NCBI RefSeq assembly: GCF_001659605.2
Contig: NC_035161.2
Span: forward strand, 9,347,738 to 9,411,737
DNA length: 64,000 bases
Origin: Manihot esculenta
Lineage: Eukaryota; Streptophyta; Magnoliopsida; Malpighiales; Euphorbiaceae
Direction: 5' to 3'
Under the pieces are notes generated by a model. It had not been told where the DNA came from, did not search any database, and saw only the letters and a program-made list of their open reading frames with translations. Below are positions 54,549 to 64,000 of this stretch, piece by piece; positions within the stretch are counted from its first letter, which is position 1; every line of letters begins with the position of its first letter. The position numbers were made by a program, and so were the translations under genes.

Positions 54549-57338
54549 TTATGTCCTCCAAGGTCCACCCAATTGCTTTTTTGTGTTTCCTCAATACCTT
54601 TAGGAGGCTTTCTTTTTCTTCTTGGCTCAACTGATTGGAAATTATGACTGGAAGTGTTTTTCTAGCCCCAAGTAGGCGTATTTGAGGTGCCCTGGTAGTG
54701 GTTTCAAATCTGGTGCAGTTGCTGTCTAATCTGGTGCTTGCTGTCTACTCATTGATTTGGGCAGATTATTTGCTGCTTGTTCTGGTGATCTAGGCAAATC
54801 ACCCTTAGTCATGTCTGTCTGTCCCAGTGATTTGGGCAAGTCAGGATCTGCCTGTTCTAGTGATTTGGGCAAATCATCTGCAGTCAGCAAGGTGCAGAAT
54901 GCTATCTCTCCTGCATCTGTCTTGGTGCTGCTGCTGTCCATTTCTTCCTGCCTGCATAAACCATCATAAAGTAAATTATCTTGATCAAAATAAAAAATTC
55001 CTTGACTTAAATCATCAATAATATCAAGGCCATAAACATGAGACACATCATTGGGAAATTTCATGGCATCATAAACATTAAACTTGATAACTTCCCCTTC
55101 AAACTTCATAGTCAATGTGCCATCATGCACATCAAATTTGGTTCTGGTTGTGCTCAAGAATGGTCTTCCAAGTAGGATGTCAGAGGTTGTGTTGCCCTTG
55201 TCTTCCTATATGTCAATGACATAAAAATCTGCTGGGAAGACTAGTTGGTCCACTTATACCAACACATCTTCAAGCACTCTCTTAGGATAGACAACAGATC
55301 GGTCGGCCAATTGGATTACTATGCTGGTGCCCTTGAGTGTACCTGCATTCAACAAGTTAAAAATGGAAAGTGGCATGACATTAATTGAAGCTCCAAGATC
55401 ACACATGGCCTTTTTTATCCCTACATTGCCTATTTTGCATGAAACGGCAAACATTCCTCTATCCTTGCATTTGGTTGGAAACTTTCTTTGGATGACAGCT
55501 GAAACACACTCCCCCACACTTACCTTTTCACGTTCAGCAAGTTTCCTTCTATTGGTGCATAGCTCTTTAAGAAATTTAGCATACCTCGGTATTTGCTTTA
55601 CGACATCCAATAGAGGAATGTTGATCTCTACCTTGCGGAGTGTCTCAAGTATTTCTTTTTCCTCTTTTTCTTTTTGAGACCTTGCAAATCTTTTGGGAAA
55701 GGGGGGAGGTACCTTAAATTTCTCCACTGGTTGCTGGTCTGATTTCTGCCTGTGACTGGATTCTGCCTGGTCTGTTGATTTGGGCAGATCGACTTCTGCC
55801 TTCTCTGGTGATTTGGGCAGATCGCCTCTGCTGGGCAGTTCAGTCTGCCTATCGATTGGGTCTATGATTTGGGCAGATCGACTGCCCTGATCACTTTTTG
55901 GCAGATTCTCCTCAGTGACCTATTTTTGCTTTTGCTCAGCCCTGCTGTCTTGCAGCTCTTTTCCACTCCTCAATGTGATGGCACTAGCATTCTGCCTCGG
56001 GTTTATCTCAGTTTAGGAGGGCAAACAACAACTTACCTATGCTAGCAATCTGGTTGTGCTGGATTCTCCTCTCTCATGCTGTTTGGGCAAACAACAATCT
56101 ACTTGTTGCTTCTCTGCTGGCTGTTCAGGTGAACAGTGTTCTGCCTTTGTTGTTTGTTTGGGGGCTGGTTCTGGAATTTTTTTGGTAAAAATTTCTGGTT
56201 TTTGGGCTGGTTCGGTCACAGCAGCTTGCATATTGTATTCTCCCATATCAGCAGTTATTTGGGCAAACACAGTAGTGGGCTGTGCTGGTTCAGCAGGGGG
56301 CTGGTCTGTTTCAAAAATTTCAGCAGGTTCTGGTTCAGTTGGGGCACTTCTAGCAGTTGCTGGTTTATGAACAGCAGCAGGGGATGTAACAGGTACTTCG
56401 GCTGGTGCTGATTTGCGGGCAGCAGTGGTTGTGGCAGTTTGACAGCAGTTGCTGTCTCTGTTTTCAGCAACTTGGATAGCAACAAATTCTATAATTTCTG
56501 GTGTAATTTTGGCAGTTTCAGCAAGTGGACAACAGTTGTTGTCTCTATCTTCAGCGGCTTGGACAGCAGCAAAGTCTGAATTTTTTATAGCAGGTGCTGC
56601 AATATTTTCAGCAGCAGCAGTATGTATTGATGTCTCTTGGATGGCAGAAGCTTCTACAAGTGCTGTTTGGACAGCAGCTGGTTCAACAACTTTGCAGCTC
56701 GTTCTTGTGACAGATTCAATAGGTATAGCAGCAAGTACTGTAGTGTTTTGTGCACCAAATAAAGCAACAGATGAAGCAAATTCAGCAGCTGGTTCAGCTT
56801 CAAGTGCAGTGGCGATTTGTGCAGCAGACTCAACAGCTTGTTCTGTTTCTTGGGAACTTTCATCATCAGCCCTGACATCTTGAACCTCTTCCTCTCTTCT
56901 CAATATATGTGCATTCACTGAGTTGACCATTTGATCCACTTGCTGTTGGAGAATTTGCCCAGAAATTTCCTATGCCCTCATCATCTCTTCAAGTTGCATA
57001 TTGGAGTTTTGAGGTGTTGCTTGGGCTTGATAGTTTTGGTAGTAGTTAGCCCTTGCATAGCCATAATTCGGGTGGTCCCTCCAACATGGATTGTAGGTAT
57101 CAAGGTAGGGATCATGTCTTGGTTGGCTATTGAATCCTCCAAAGGTATGTACTTGCTGGTAATCCTCATAAAGTGTAGGACATCGATAAGTTGGGTGTCC
57201 TACATATGTGCAAATCCCACATGGTCTGATTTGCTGAAGTTGTTGAACTTGTTGAGCTTGACCTATACCATAATTTCTCACAATAGAGGTTAGTTCAGAA
57301 ATTTGAGAAGAGAGAAAAGACATACTTACCGTAGCCAT
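54549..57338 (-). pseudogene. Athila gag tail, Ala-rich segment and protease, ending at RT start
   Basis: ATG at 57336-57338 begins MATVSMSFLSSQISELTSIV, with the zinc knuckle CGICTYVGHPTYRC and GGFNSQPRHDPYLDTYNPC. After a stop (56970-56972) the same frame gives a ~300-residue Ala/Gln/Glu-rich stretch (56939-56037) with repeats such as FAAVQAAEDRDNNCCPL and FVAIQVAENRDSNCCQT. The protease follows (CKIGNVGIKKAMCDLGASIN; DILLGRPFLSTTRTKFDVH), then DLPKS repeats and KHKKAIGWTLEDIKG. Stops lie at 56037-56039 and 55254-55256, and a 1-nt loss near 54676 shifts the end. No capsid domain precedes the ATG; only about 100 bp separate it from the primer site. Confidence 0.8.
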
Positions 57339-57440
57339 GCTTGTAAGGTCTTGGCAGTGCGTTCAATTTCTGAATCGTAAAGAAGAGCTTCTTTACGATC
57401 AGCCCTGGTCATAAAAGGAAAATACGTTAGTTAGATCAAA

Positions 57441-57458
57441 TCCCCGGCAACGATGCCA
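57441..57458 (-). other. Primer binding site (tRNA-Asp type, one mismatch)
   Basis: Minus strand TGGCATCGTTGCCGGGGA near the 5' LTR end. The common Athila/Tat site reads TGGCGCCGTTGCCGGGGA, so one base differs. The tRNA assignment is from memory. Confidence 0.75.
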
Positions 57459-57463
57459 ATTTT

Positions 57464-57901
57464 TGATAGCGGTTGTCGAAGCCGTAAAAAATAAACCTAT
57501 TAAACAATCAATAATTAATTTGTAGATAGTGGCAATAGGGTCGAACCACAGGGATTTGACACTACAAATTTTCCTAATAATGACTTGGACAAGTAAATAA
57601 CAAACAAATAAAAGAGGGGGTTTTGTTTTGATGATTAAATAGCAAGAGAAAGTAATAATTTAAATAGATGAGAATTTCAATAGGAGAAGAATTCTAGTTG
57701 AAGTATGGATCTATTTCAGTTTGTTTAGAATTGATCATTGACTTTTTGATACTCTTATTTATTTCAATAAGTTAGTTTAGGACGTGGAAGACGCTTCTCA
57801 CAATCCAAATTCCTCCTTAGTTTTAGTTTGATTAGGAAACGTTCGCTAATCGAACTCTAGCTAACAAGTTACCAAGGAACGTCCTTGGGGCTTTTAGCAT
57901 C
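57464..57901 (-). repeat. Athila 5' LTR, first segment
   Basis: TGATAGCGGTTGTCGAAGCC..., near-identical to 51992-52430. It stops at TTTTAGCATC|TGTAACG, the left edge of a solo chromovirus LTR. Confidence 0.9.
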
Positions 57902-60196
57902 TGTAACGATCCGAAAGTCGGACCGCTACCGGCGCTAGGATTCAGGTCGGCTTAAGGCCACCGGGACCCGTAGCAAGCCTAACATACAACCTGTAAACCT
58001 GCTTAATCCCATACATGATCAAGAATATACATAAAAATTAAAACTTTTCTTTCATACATTCTCTCATACACCAAACTCAACCTGTGCATGCACTGAACGT
58101 AATCATAACTATGACCCCTCTGTGGGATCTCATCAATGCCCTAATGGGCGGTACAACATATGTTGAGTGGGTTTACATAAACATCATAAAACATCTAAGA
58201 TCATGTATTAAAAGGGATAACAATACTCTATGGTCAAGCACACCTCTATCATCCATAAGCCTTATTACATTTCATGTCTAACTATACTTTTACATAACAT
58301 CAAATACATTTTATCATGTCGACTCTATCTATTACAAACACATGACTTCATTACTCTTGCGGACCTCCTGGTCTACCCTGTACCTGCAAACCTGGGGAAT
58401 TTGGGAGAGGGGTGAGCTACTAGAGCCCAGTGAGCAGAATAATAAAACATTCAAAACATATGATAACATGGAATGCATCACAACACAGCTAATCACATCA
58501 AGGATGAACTTGTCACCAATAGCCTTCTACATAGTCCAACTGTGCCAGAACATAGAATGGGTCCTGGTCTTTCTCTTACATAGCATAACATAACTGTCCA
58601 ACTGTGCCAGAACGTAGAATGGGTCCTGGTCTTTCTCTTACATAGTGCCAGCGAACGTAGAATGGGTCCCACTGGTCTTACATTCCGTACCGTACATATC
58701 ACATCGTCACATCATAGATCGAGGGCTATGGATCATCCAACATTCATCCACATCATCATTAAAATATGCAATGCAACATATTCGTGAATTCTAATGCAAA
58801 CAACCTAAAACATCACATGGCATTCATGATGCATGAACATGCTCAAAACTTTACAATTGATTTACTTTAAAACGTAAAAGTTTATTCTACTCACCTCTGG
58901 ATAGCTCTGACCAGACACTGGAGCAACAGACTCACTGCTGGGGTCCTCGGTTCCTCAGGTCCGAACCTACACAAATGGACTCAAATGAGGGACCAAACAA
59001 CTAGAACATAACTCTAAAAACATCCCCCAAAAACCCTCTAAAACTCCTCAAAACATCCATGCAAAAACATGCAAAGGAAGGCTGGACAGGGCACTTTCGG
59101 CGGCAGGTTCGGCGGCCGAAAGTCCCTCCAGAGCCGAAAGTCAGGCAGGTTCGGCGGCACCTTCGGCGGCCGAAAGTCCCAGACAGAGACAAAACTCATG
59201 CATGTTCGGCGGTACTTTCGGCGGCCGAAATTCCCAGACAGAGACGAAAGTCTTCTTTTGGGGGCAGGCTTCGGCAGCCGAAAGGCTTGCCTCCCAGGCA
59301 GGTTCGGCGGCTGAAAGTCCTTCGGCTGCCGAACCTGGTTTCTGCCAAAGGGCAAAAACTTGGTTCCTCATGCACAATTTCCTCTCCAAACCATCCAACA
59401 TGCATTTCTCCTAATCTACAACATACATACTCAAGCATGCAAGTTCCTAGGGGCATCAAACTACCTTAAACCCCATCTACAACACATCAAGCATCCACAT
59501 TGCTCATAAACACATATAAAACCCATAAACCTAACCATGAGCTAAACATGCATTCTACCCCATAGATCTACTTAAAATTTACTTAAAACATGCCATAAGC
59601 TCAAGATCGGTCCTTACCTCTTGAAGATCGAGAGAAGAACGACCCTAGCTCAAAAAATGGGAGAGAGAGAGTTCCTTGAACCTCCAAGCTCCAAAACTTG
59701 CTCAAAAGCTCAAAACCTTCAAAACAAGGTTGCAAACTCATAAAAATCATGAAGGATGGAAGGAAGAAACTGAAGATTGGTGAGGGACGGTGGAGAGCTC
59801 ACCTTGGCCAAAAATGGGGAGAAAAGCTCGCCCATTTTCGGCTAAGGGACTCCTTTATAGGTGGCTGGCCAGGCCATGTTCGGGAGCCGAAAGTGCCTCC
59901 GCATGCATGCCATGTTCGGCGGCCGAGCTTGAGGTTCGGCGGCCGAACCTGGACTTCCCTCACTTATGCTTCGGGGGCCTAAGGCACACCCGAAGCGCAT
60001 GCATGTTCGGCGGCCGAACCTGAGTTTTCCTCCAAGGTTGTTTTCATGCAAAAACTCATTTCCTTTTTTACTTAAAATCATGAAATACATTAAAACATTT
60101 TATGAAAACACGTTTCTACCCTACTAGAGGCTTTCGACATCCGAGATTCCACCGGACGGTAGGAATTTCGATATCGGAGTCTAGCCGGGTATTACA
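57902..60196 (-). mobile_element. Solo chromovirus LTR, minus orientation
   Basis: TGTAACGATCCG to CCGGGTATTACA, 2295 bp, with GCATC (57897-57901) and ACATC (60197-60201) as a one-mismatch TSD. The flanks rejoin as TTTTAGCATCGAACAAC, as in the sister LTR. Its minisatellite (AGAACGTAGAATGGGTCC units, 58552-58675) matches the LTR at 25215. Confidence 0.92.
59852..59859 (-). promoter_or_regulatory. LTR TATA box (TATAAAGG)
   Basis: Minus strand CCAGCCACCTATAAAGGAGTCC. Confidence 0.72.
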
Positions 60197-60414
60197 ACAT
60201 CGAACAACTGTTAACTGCATTAGGACTTAGAGTTTAGATTATGCAACTGATTATACTTGTGATTAAATAACCTAAGCAATTACGGACTTAAATTATTCAA
60301 ACAATATATTACTCAAGCAATTAAAAGCAACAGGCGTTGATTGATTTTAAAAGCAAAGCAATAATTATAGAAAGATCAAGTTGCATAAATATTGAAAATA
60401 AACAAGAGTTTAAT
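60197..60414 (-). repeat. Athila 5' LTR, second segment
   Basis: It continues the LTR (GAACAACTGTTAACTGCATT). About 37 bp present in the sister LTR (AAACCCAACTCTAACC...) are missing at 60232. It ends at TTAAT|TGTAACG, where the next insertion begins. Confidence 0.87.
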
Positions 60415-62669
60415 TGTAACGACCCGGAAACCGGTACCCCTCAGTAACGGTCCGAACCATCACTGGCACTAGGATCCAGATCGGCTTAAGGCCGCCGGGA
60501 CCCGTAGTCAGCCAACTATACTCTCTGTGTACCTGATAATCCCATACATGATACAAAACGACTCAACAAATCCTGTAAAACTCTGTAGGCTTAACTGTTG
60601 CTACTCAGATATGTCAATCTGAAATGGCCCTCAGGGCCTATACCAGGGACTACTATCTGCTGTGGGTCAAGGGAATGAAACCCTTTTTAATCTGCAACAC
60701 ATCCCATTGGTATCTCATCAAAGCCATACGTTAAGCCCAACTCACACATTTCTCATCAAGAAACGTAAAACAGGATGCATGTACAAAGGGATTAATCATA
60801 CATCACACTACGGCAACGACACTAGAGAAAGCACAAGTCTATCCAGTAACTGATAGTACATATCGATACATTACATGACAACTAATCTTTTAATTACATC
60901 ATGTCCACTATGCTATTACAAACATACATTCATGCATCACTGTTCTCTGTACTCTTGCTGACTTTGACTTCCCATAGCTATCTCAGAACCTGCAAAACTG
61001 GGGTTAAGGGAGTGGGATGAGCTACTACAGCCCAGTGAGAAGGAACAGGCAAAACAGTTCATTAATTACATGTTCTCATGAAATGCATCACATCACAACA
61101 TATCATCAAAAGGATGAACTTGTCACCAATAGCCCTTCAGTGTATACATATAACAATATGTCCAACTTGACAGGGGCGATTAGGCCTCACCTGGACTTCT
61201 CTATCTGAGTCAGGTCAAACTGTCTCTCTCATAGTACCAGGAGCGACCTGGACTATCCAGGGGCGACCTGGTATGGCTACCTCATGCCATAACTCTATAT
61301 CTGTACTCTGTGCTCTATCAAGGGCTAAGGATCATCCAATGTTCATCCACACAAATATCATCTTATGCAATGCAGCATATTCGTGAGTTCTAATGCAACA
61401 CAACCTAATATAAAACATGGCATCTTATGATGCATGGATCATGCTAAGATATGTCATTTCTCAAGTTAAAACATTAAGTTAGTTCCACTCACCTGTAGCC
61501 TCTGCTTGGCTAACTCTGGGCTAACTAGCTCTGGACCAACTCTAACTCTGAAGCAGCTACTACTGCTCAATACCTCGTTTTCTCGGGTCCAATCCTACAA
61601 TGGAGGACTTAAATGAGGTACCAAACATACTCTATACAACTGATAAACATCTCTTATACACCTTCCCAAAACCCCGCTAAAACACCTCAAAACATGCATG
61701 CAAAACAAGCAAAGGAAGGCTGGACAGGGCACCTTCGGCAGCACCTTCGGCGGCCGAATGTCTCCTCCAGAGACGAAAGTCAGGCATGTTCGGCGGCCTA
61801 ACTTAGACTTTCGGCGGCCGAACCTGAGTTCATCCAGAACTCAGTTTCGTGCACAAGGACGCCTGCCAGTCCCTCCATCACCTGCTCAACCCTCAATACA
61901 TGCATTTAACCCCTCTAAAACATGCATAAACACTTTAACAAGCATAAAGGAGCTTAAAACAACTTAAACTCCAACAAAACAAGCTCACAAGGCACACATC
62001 AAACATAAAGGATTCATCAACCCTATATGCCCATCTCATGCAAACTCATGCCTAGCTCCCTTTTCCCTTTACAAAACTCATATAAAACATCATAAAAACC
62101 ATGGATCAACACTTACCTCTTGAAGAACAAAGGCTAGTATGATTCAAACGCAAAGATATGGAGAAACCAAGCTTCAAATGCATCAAACTCTAAAACCTTG
62201 TTTAAAGCTCCTACCTTTTCAAAACAAGGGGCAAACTCATTAAAACCTTGAAAGAGTTGAAGAAAAAACCATGAAAACACTTCAAGGAGATCAAGAACTT
62301 ACCTAGGCCAGAAGGAGAGAAGAAGTCTCCCCCTTTTTCTGCCACTCGGTGCCCTTATAGATGAGCAACCGCCTCAGGTTCGGCGGCCAAACCTGCATGC
62401 GAAACCATGCAACGTTCGGCGGCCAAACATTGCCTTCGGGGGCCGAAACTAGGGGACTTTCGGCGGCCGAACTTTAACTTTCGGGGGCCGAACCTGCATT
62501 CTGCCTCCTTGGCCTTTTCTCTTCCAAACTCAATCATTTTCACTCTAAACCTTTCAAATACTTGAAAATATTTTAGAAAACCTTTCTCTTACCCTTCTAG
62601 AAACCTCTGACATCCTTGAATTCCACCGGACGGTAGAAATTCCGATGTCTGAATCTGCCGGGTATTACA
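60415..62669 (-). repeat. Chromovirus LTR, extended-end subfamily (3' LTR)
   Basis: TGTAACGACCCGGAAACCGG..., with an inner AGTAACGGTCCGAACC, to GCCGGGTATTACA, 2255 bp. It has fewer GC palindromes than the other LTRs. Confidence 0.9.
62352..62359 (-). promoter_or_regulatory. Possible LTR TATA box (TATAAGGG)
   Basis: Minus strand CATCTATAAGGGCACC at the usual place; weaker than the TATAAAAG of the sister LTRs. Confidence 0.5.
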
Positions 62670-62707
62670 TTCTTCCCCCCTTTAAGAACATTCGTCCTCG
62701 AATGTTC
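62670..62707 (-). other. Polypurine tract and adjacent hairpin
   Basis: Minus strand: GAACATTCGAGGACGAATGTTC (62686-62707; 9-bp stem), then a tract of AAAGGGGGGAAGAA at the LTR. Confidence 0.85.
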
Positions 62708-64000
62708 ACACAAGAAACACACATGTAAAAAAGAAAGTAAGGAAAGCCTAACACCTTCCTCTGCAAAGAGACACAGAGATTACTGACGGAAACCCTCTCG
62801 GGTTCTCTATACTTCCTAACTCTGTTGACCCTTCACTGCTTAATCTGTGTTCACACTTTACACTGATTGCTAACGTTTCTTTCTCTTTGACTCTTCTTCG
62901 CTATCTTCATACTCTTCTGTCCTTGCCTCTAGCTTTACCTGTCTATCTATTTTAGATTCAAACAGACATCCCCCAAAACCGAACTCGTCTGATAGAACTT
63001 GGCCTCGATGCCGTGTTCTCGTAAATTCTACACTACGTCATAGATAATGGGCATGCTTCTCTTTGGACTATCTCTAGCGCTCTCGCTCTCTAGCTTTCGA
63101 GCTATCTGTTTCTATAGGATAAACTGATAAACGACTTCTGACTGAGGGCAGCTAACATCTCATCTGCCTCACTCAGTAATATCTGTCTTGTATACTCAGA
63201 GTCGCTGAGCAGTTTATTGTACCCTTTACTTCTGGTATAGACTCTTTACTACAACTTTGATCTCAGCTCTATTCAATTGCTTTTCTCTACCTCTCAGCAC
63301 ATAGTGTCCGAATCTCAGATCTATCATCATCAATTCGACATAAGAACACCTGTCCTTGGTAGTGATTTTGCATCAACTGCTCACAGTCGTTACAAAATCT
63401 CAAGGTTTCATCCTTCGTTTCTCACACCAACACTGGAACATTTCAGGGTGAGGTACTAGGTCGGATAGAACCTTTATCTACCAAGCTTTTCTATCCTCCG
63501 CTGACTATGCTCTCTCTGCAGGTGCCATCCTGTAGGGTAGAAGGAAAGAAATAGGTCTGCGTCCAGACACCATTTCTATTCCACACTCTGACTCCCTGAC
63601 AGATGGTAAACCTGACAGCTTGTCTGGGTACAAACATCTAGAACTCATTCACAACGGGCATGGAGACTGATTCCTTGACCTGACTACTATACATGCGCAC
63701 AAGAGCTAGAACCCTTTGACAACCTTTCCTGTGTAAACGATGAGCCTAATGGGCTGACATGAACTTCTAGGCACCCCTATACTGTCCCTCTAACGGACTG
63801 CCTCAGATCCATCTTAGCCTCTGAACTCTGACCTCTCCTACCTTGTCTCTGCAGACACAGGTAGTACTATGAGTAGTTAGCCAATCCGCCCTAGATTGAC
63901 ATCACCAGTCAACTCTAGAACCATAAGGTCAGCTGGATTGCATCTACTCACCACAAACTCTAAGCTGAACTGACTGACGCTGCCGCAGATGGATCATACT
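62708..64000 (-). pseudogene. Degraded chromovirus interior
   Basis: No frame is open. Minus-strand patches include an RNase H scrap (63205-63222, matching CTGAGCAGTT of the intact pol), RT text around 63300-63480 (ATCTCAGATCTATCAT; AGGATGAAACCTTGAG; CCTCACCCTGAAATG), the protease-RT link (63520-63780) and protease text (63870-64000). Order and many odd variants match 23591-25214, except that this copy keeps more of the RNase H/RT part. It runs off the window. Confidence 0.7.

Larger units (their letters stand above)
51992..60414 (-). mobile_element. Athila-like deletion derivative, minus strand, continuing past later insertions
   Basis: 3' LTR 51992-53403, polypurine tract, short interior, primer site 57441-57458, 5' LTR from 57464. 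The 5' LTR is interrupted at 57902-60196 and again from 60415, so its end is off the window. The interior keeps the gag tail with zinc knuckle, protease and a scrap of the env-position tail. It lacks the capsid domain, RT, RNase H, integrase and most of the env-position ORF. Movement would need proteins from a complete relative. Confidence 0.85.
60415..64000 (-). mobile_element. Decayed chromovirus derivative, minus strand, running off the window
   Basis: 3' LTR 60415-62669, polypurine tract, then a degraded interior to the window end. LTR end type and interior match the derivative at 21206-40321, including shared derived text in the protease-RT link. The left flank TTAAT (60410-60414) is a candidate TSD whose partner would be outside. 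Confidence 0.82.

Noticed and set aside
1..64000. A precise species assignment
   Set aside because: No host gene or organelle sequence is present. Plant origin follows from the element families; anything narrower is a guess.

Overview
This window is a nest of LTR retrotransposons from a plant, most likely a eudicot. I see no host protein gene, rRNA, tRNA gene or CRISPR array. Two Ty3/gypsy lineages account for almost everything. One is Athila-like: ~1.4 kb LTRs with TGATCA/TGATAG ends, a tRNA-Asp-like primer site, gag-PR-RT-RH-IN plus an ATHILA ORF1-type env-position gene. The other is a Tekay/Del-like chromovirus: ~2.2-2.35 kb LTRs ending TGTAAT...TTACA, an initiator-Met-like primer site, a G-rich polypurine tract, and a gag-pol ending in a chromodomain. 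A Euphorbiaceae source is my guess from repeat style only.

Layout. Bases 1 to ~50956 are the remains of one plus-strand Athila element, opened by four insertions. Its gag (3-572) is cut at the zinc knuckle by a composite chromovirus block (573-11886). Gag-C/protease, RT and RNase H follow (11892-15105). Its integrase is cut by a solo Athila-type LTR (15635-17104), and an env-position pseudogene follows (18267-19810). Its 3' LTR (20838-21205, 40322-41110, 50743-50956) is split twice: by a decayed minus-strand chromovirus derivative (21206-40321) and by a near-complete minus-strand chromovirus (41111-50742). The decayed derivative holds a younger plus-strand chromovirus (25215-36997), which itself carries a solo LTR in its protease (29581-31946). 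That is four layers of nesting.

From 50957 a truncated minus-strand Athila LTR is interrupted by a second, minus-strand Athila derivative (51992 to beyond 60414). It lacks the capsid domain, RT, RNase H and integrase. Its 5' LTR is opened by a solo chromovirus LTR (57902-60196) and by another decayed chromovirus derivative (60415 to the window end).

Target-site duplications of 5 bp support most boundaries: CTTCC, TCTGC, AGATG and ACTTC are exact; AGAAG/AAAAG and GCATC/ACATC have one mismatch. Removing an insert with one TSD copy restores the host reading frame at 573-11886 and at 29581-31946.

The most unusual items are: the composite block, with a ~3.3 kb inverted repeat around a ~256 bp spacer inside a single TSD; a tandem pair of ~288 bp units at its right end; a dispersed GTGATTTGGCCAAATCAC-type palindrome shared by coding and non-coding Athila DNA; two derivatives sharing the same degraded interior; and a hairpin beside every chromovirus polypurine tract. 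All calls come from reading the sequence; no database search or alignment was run.
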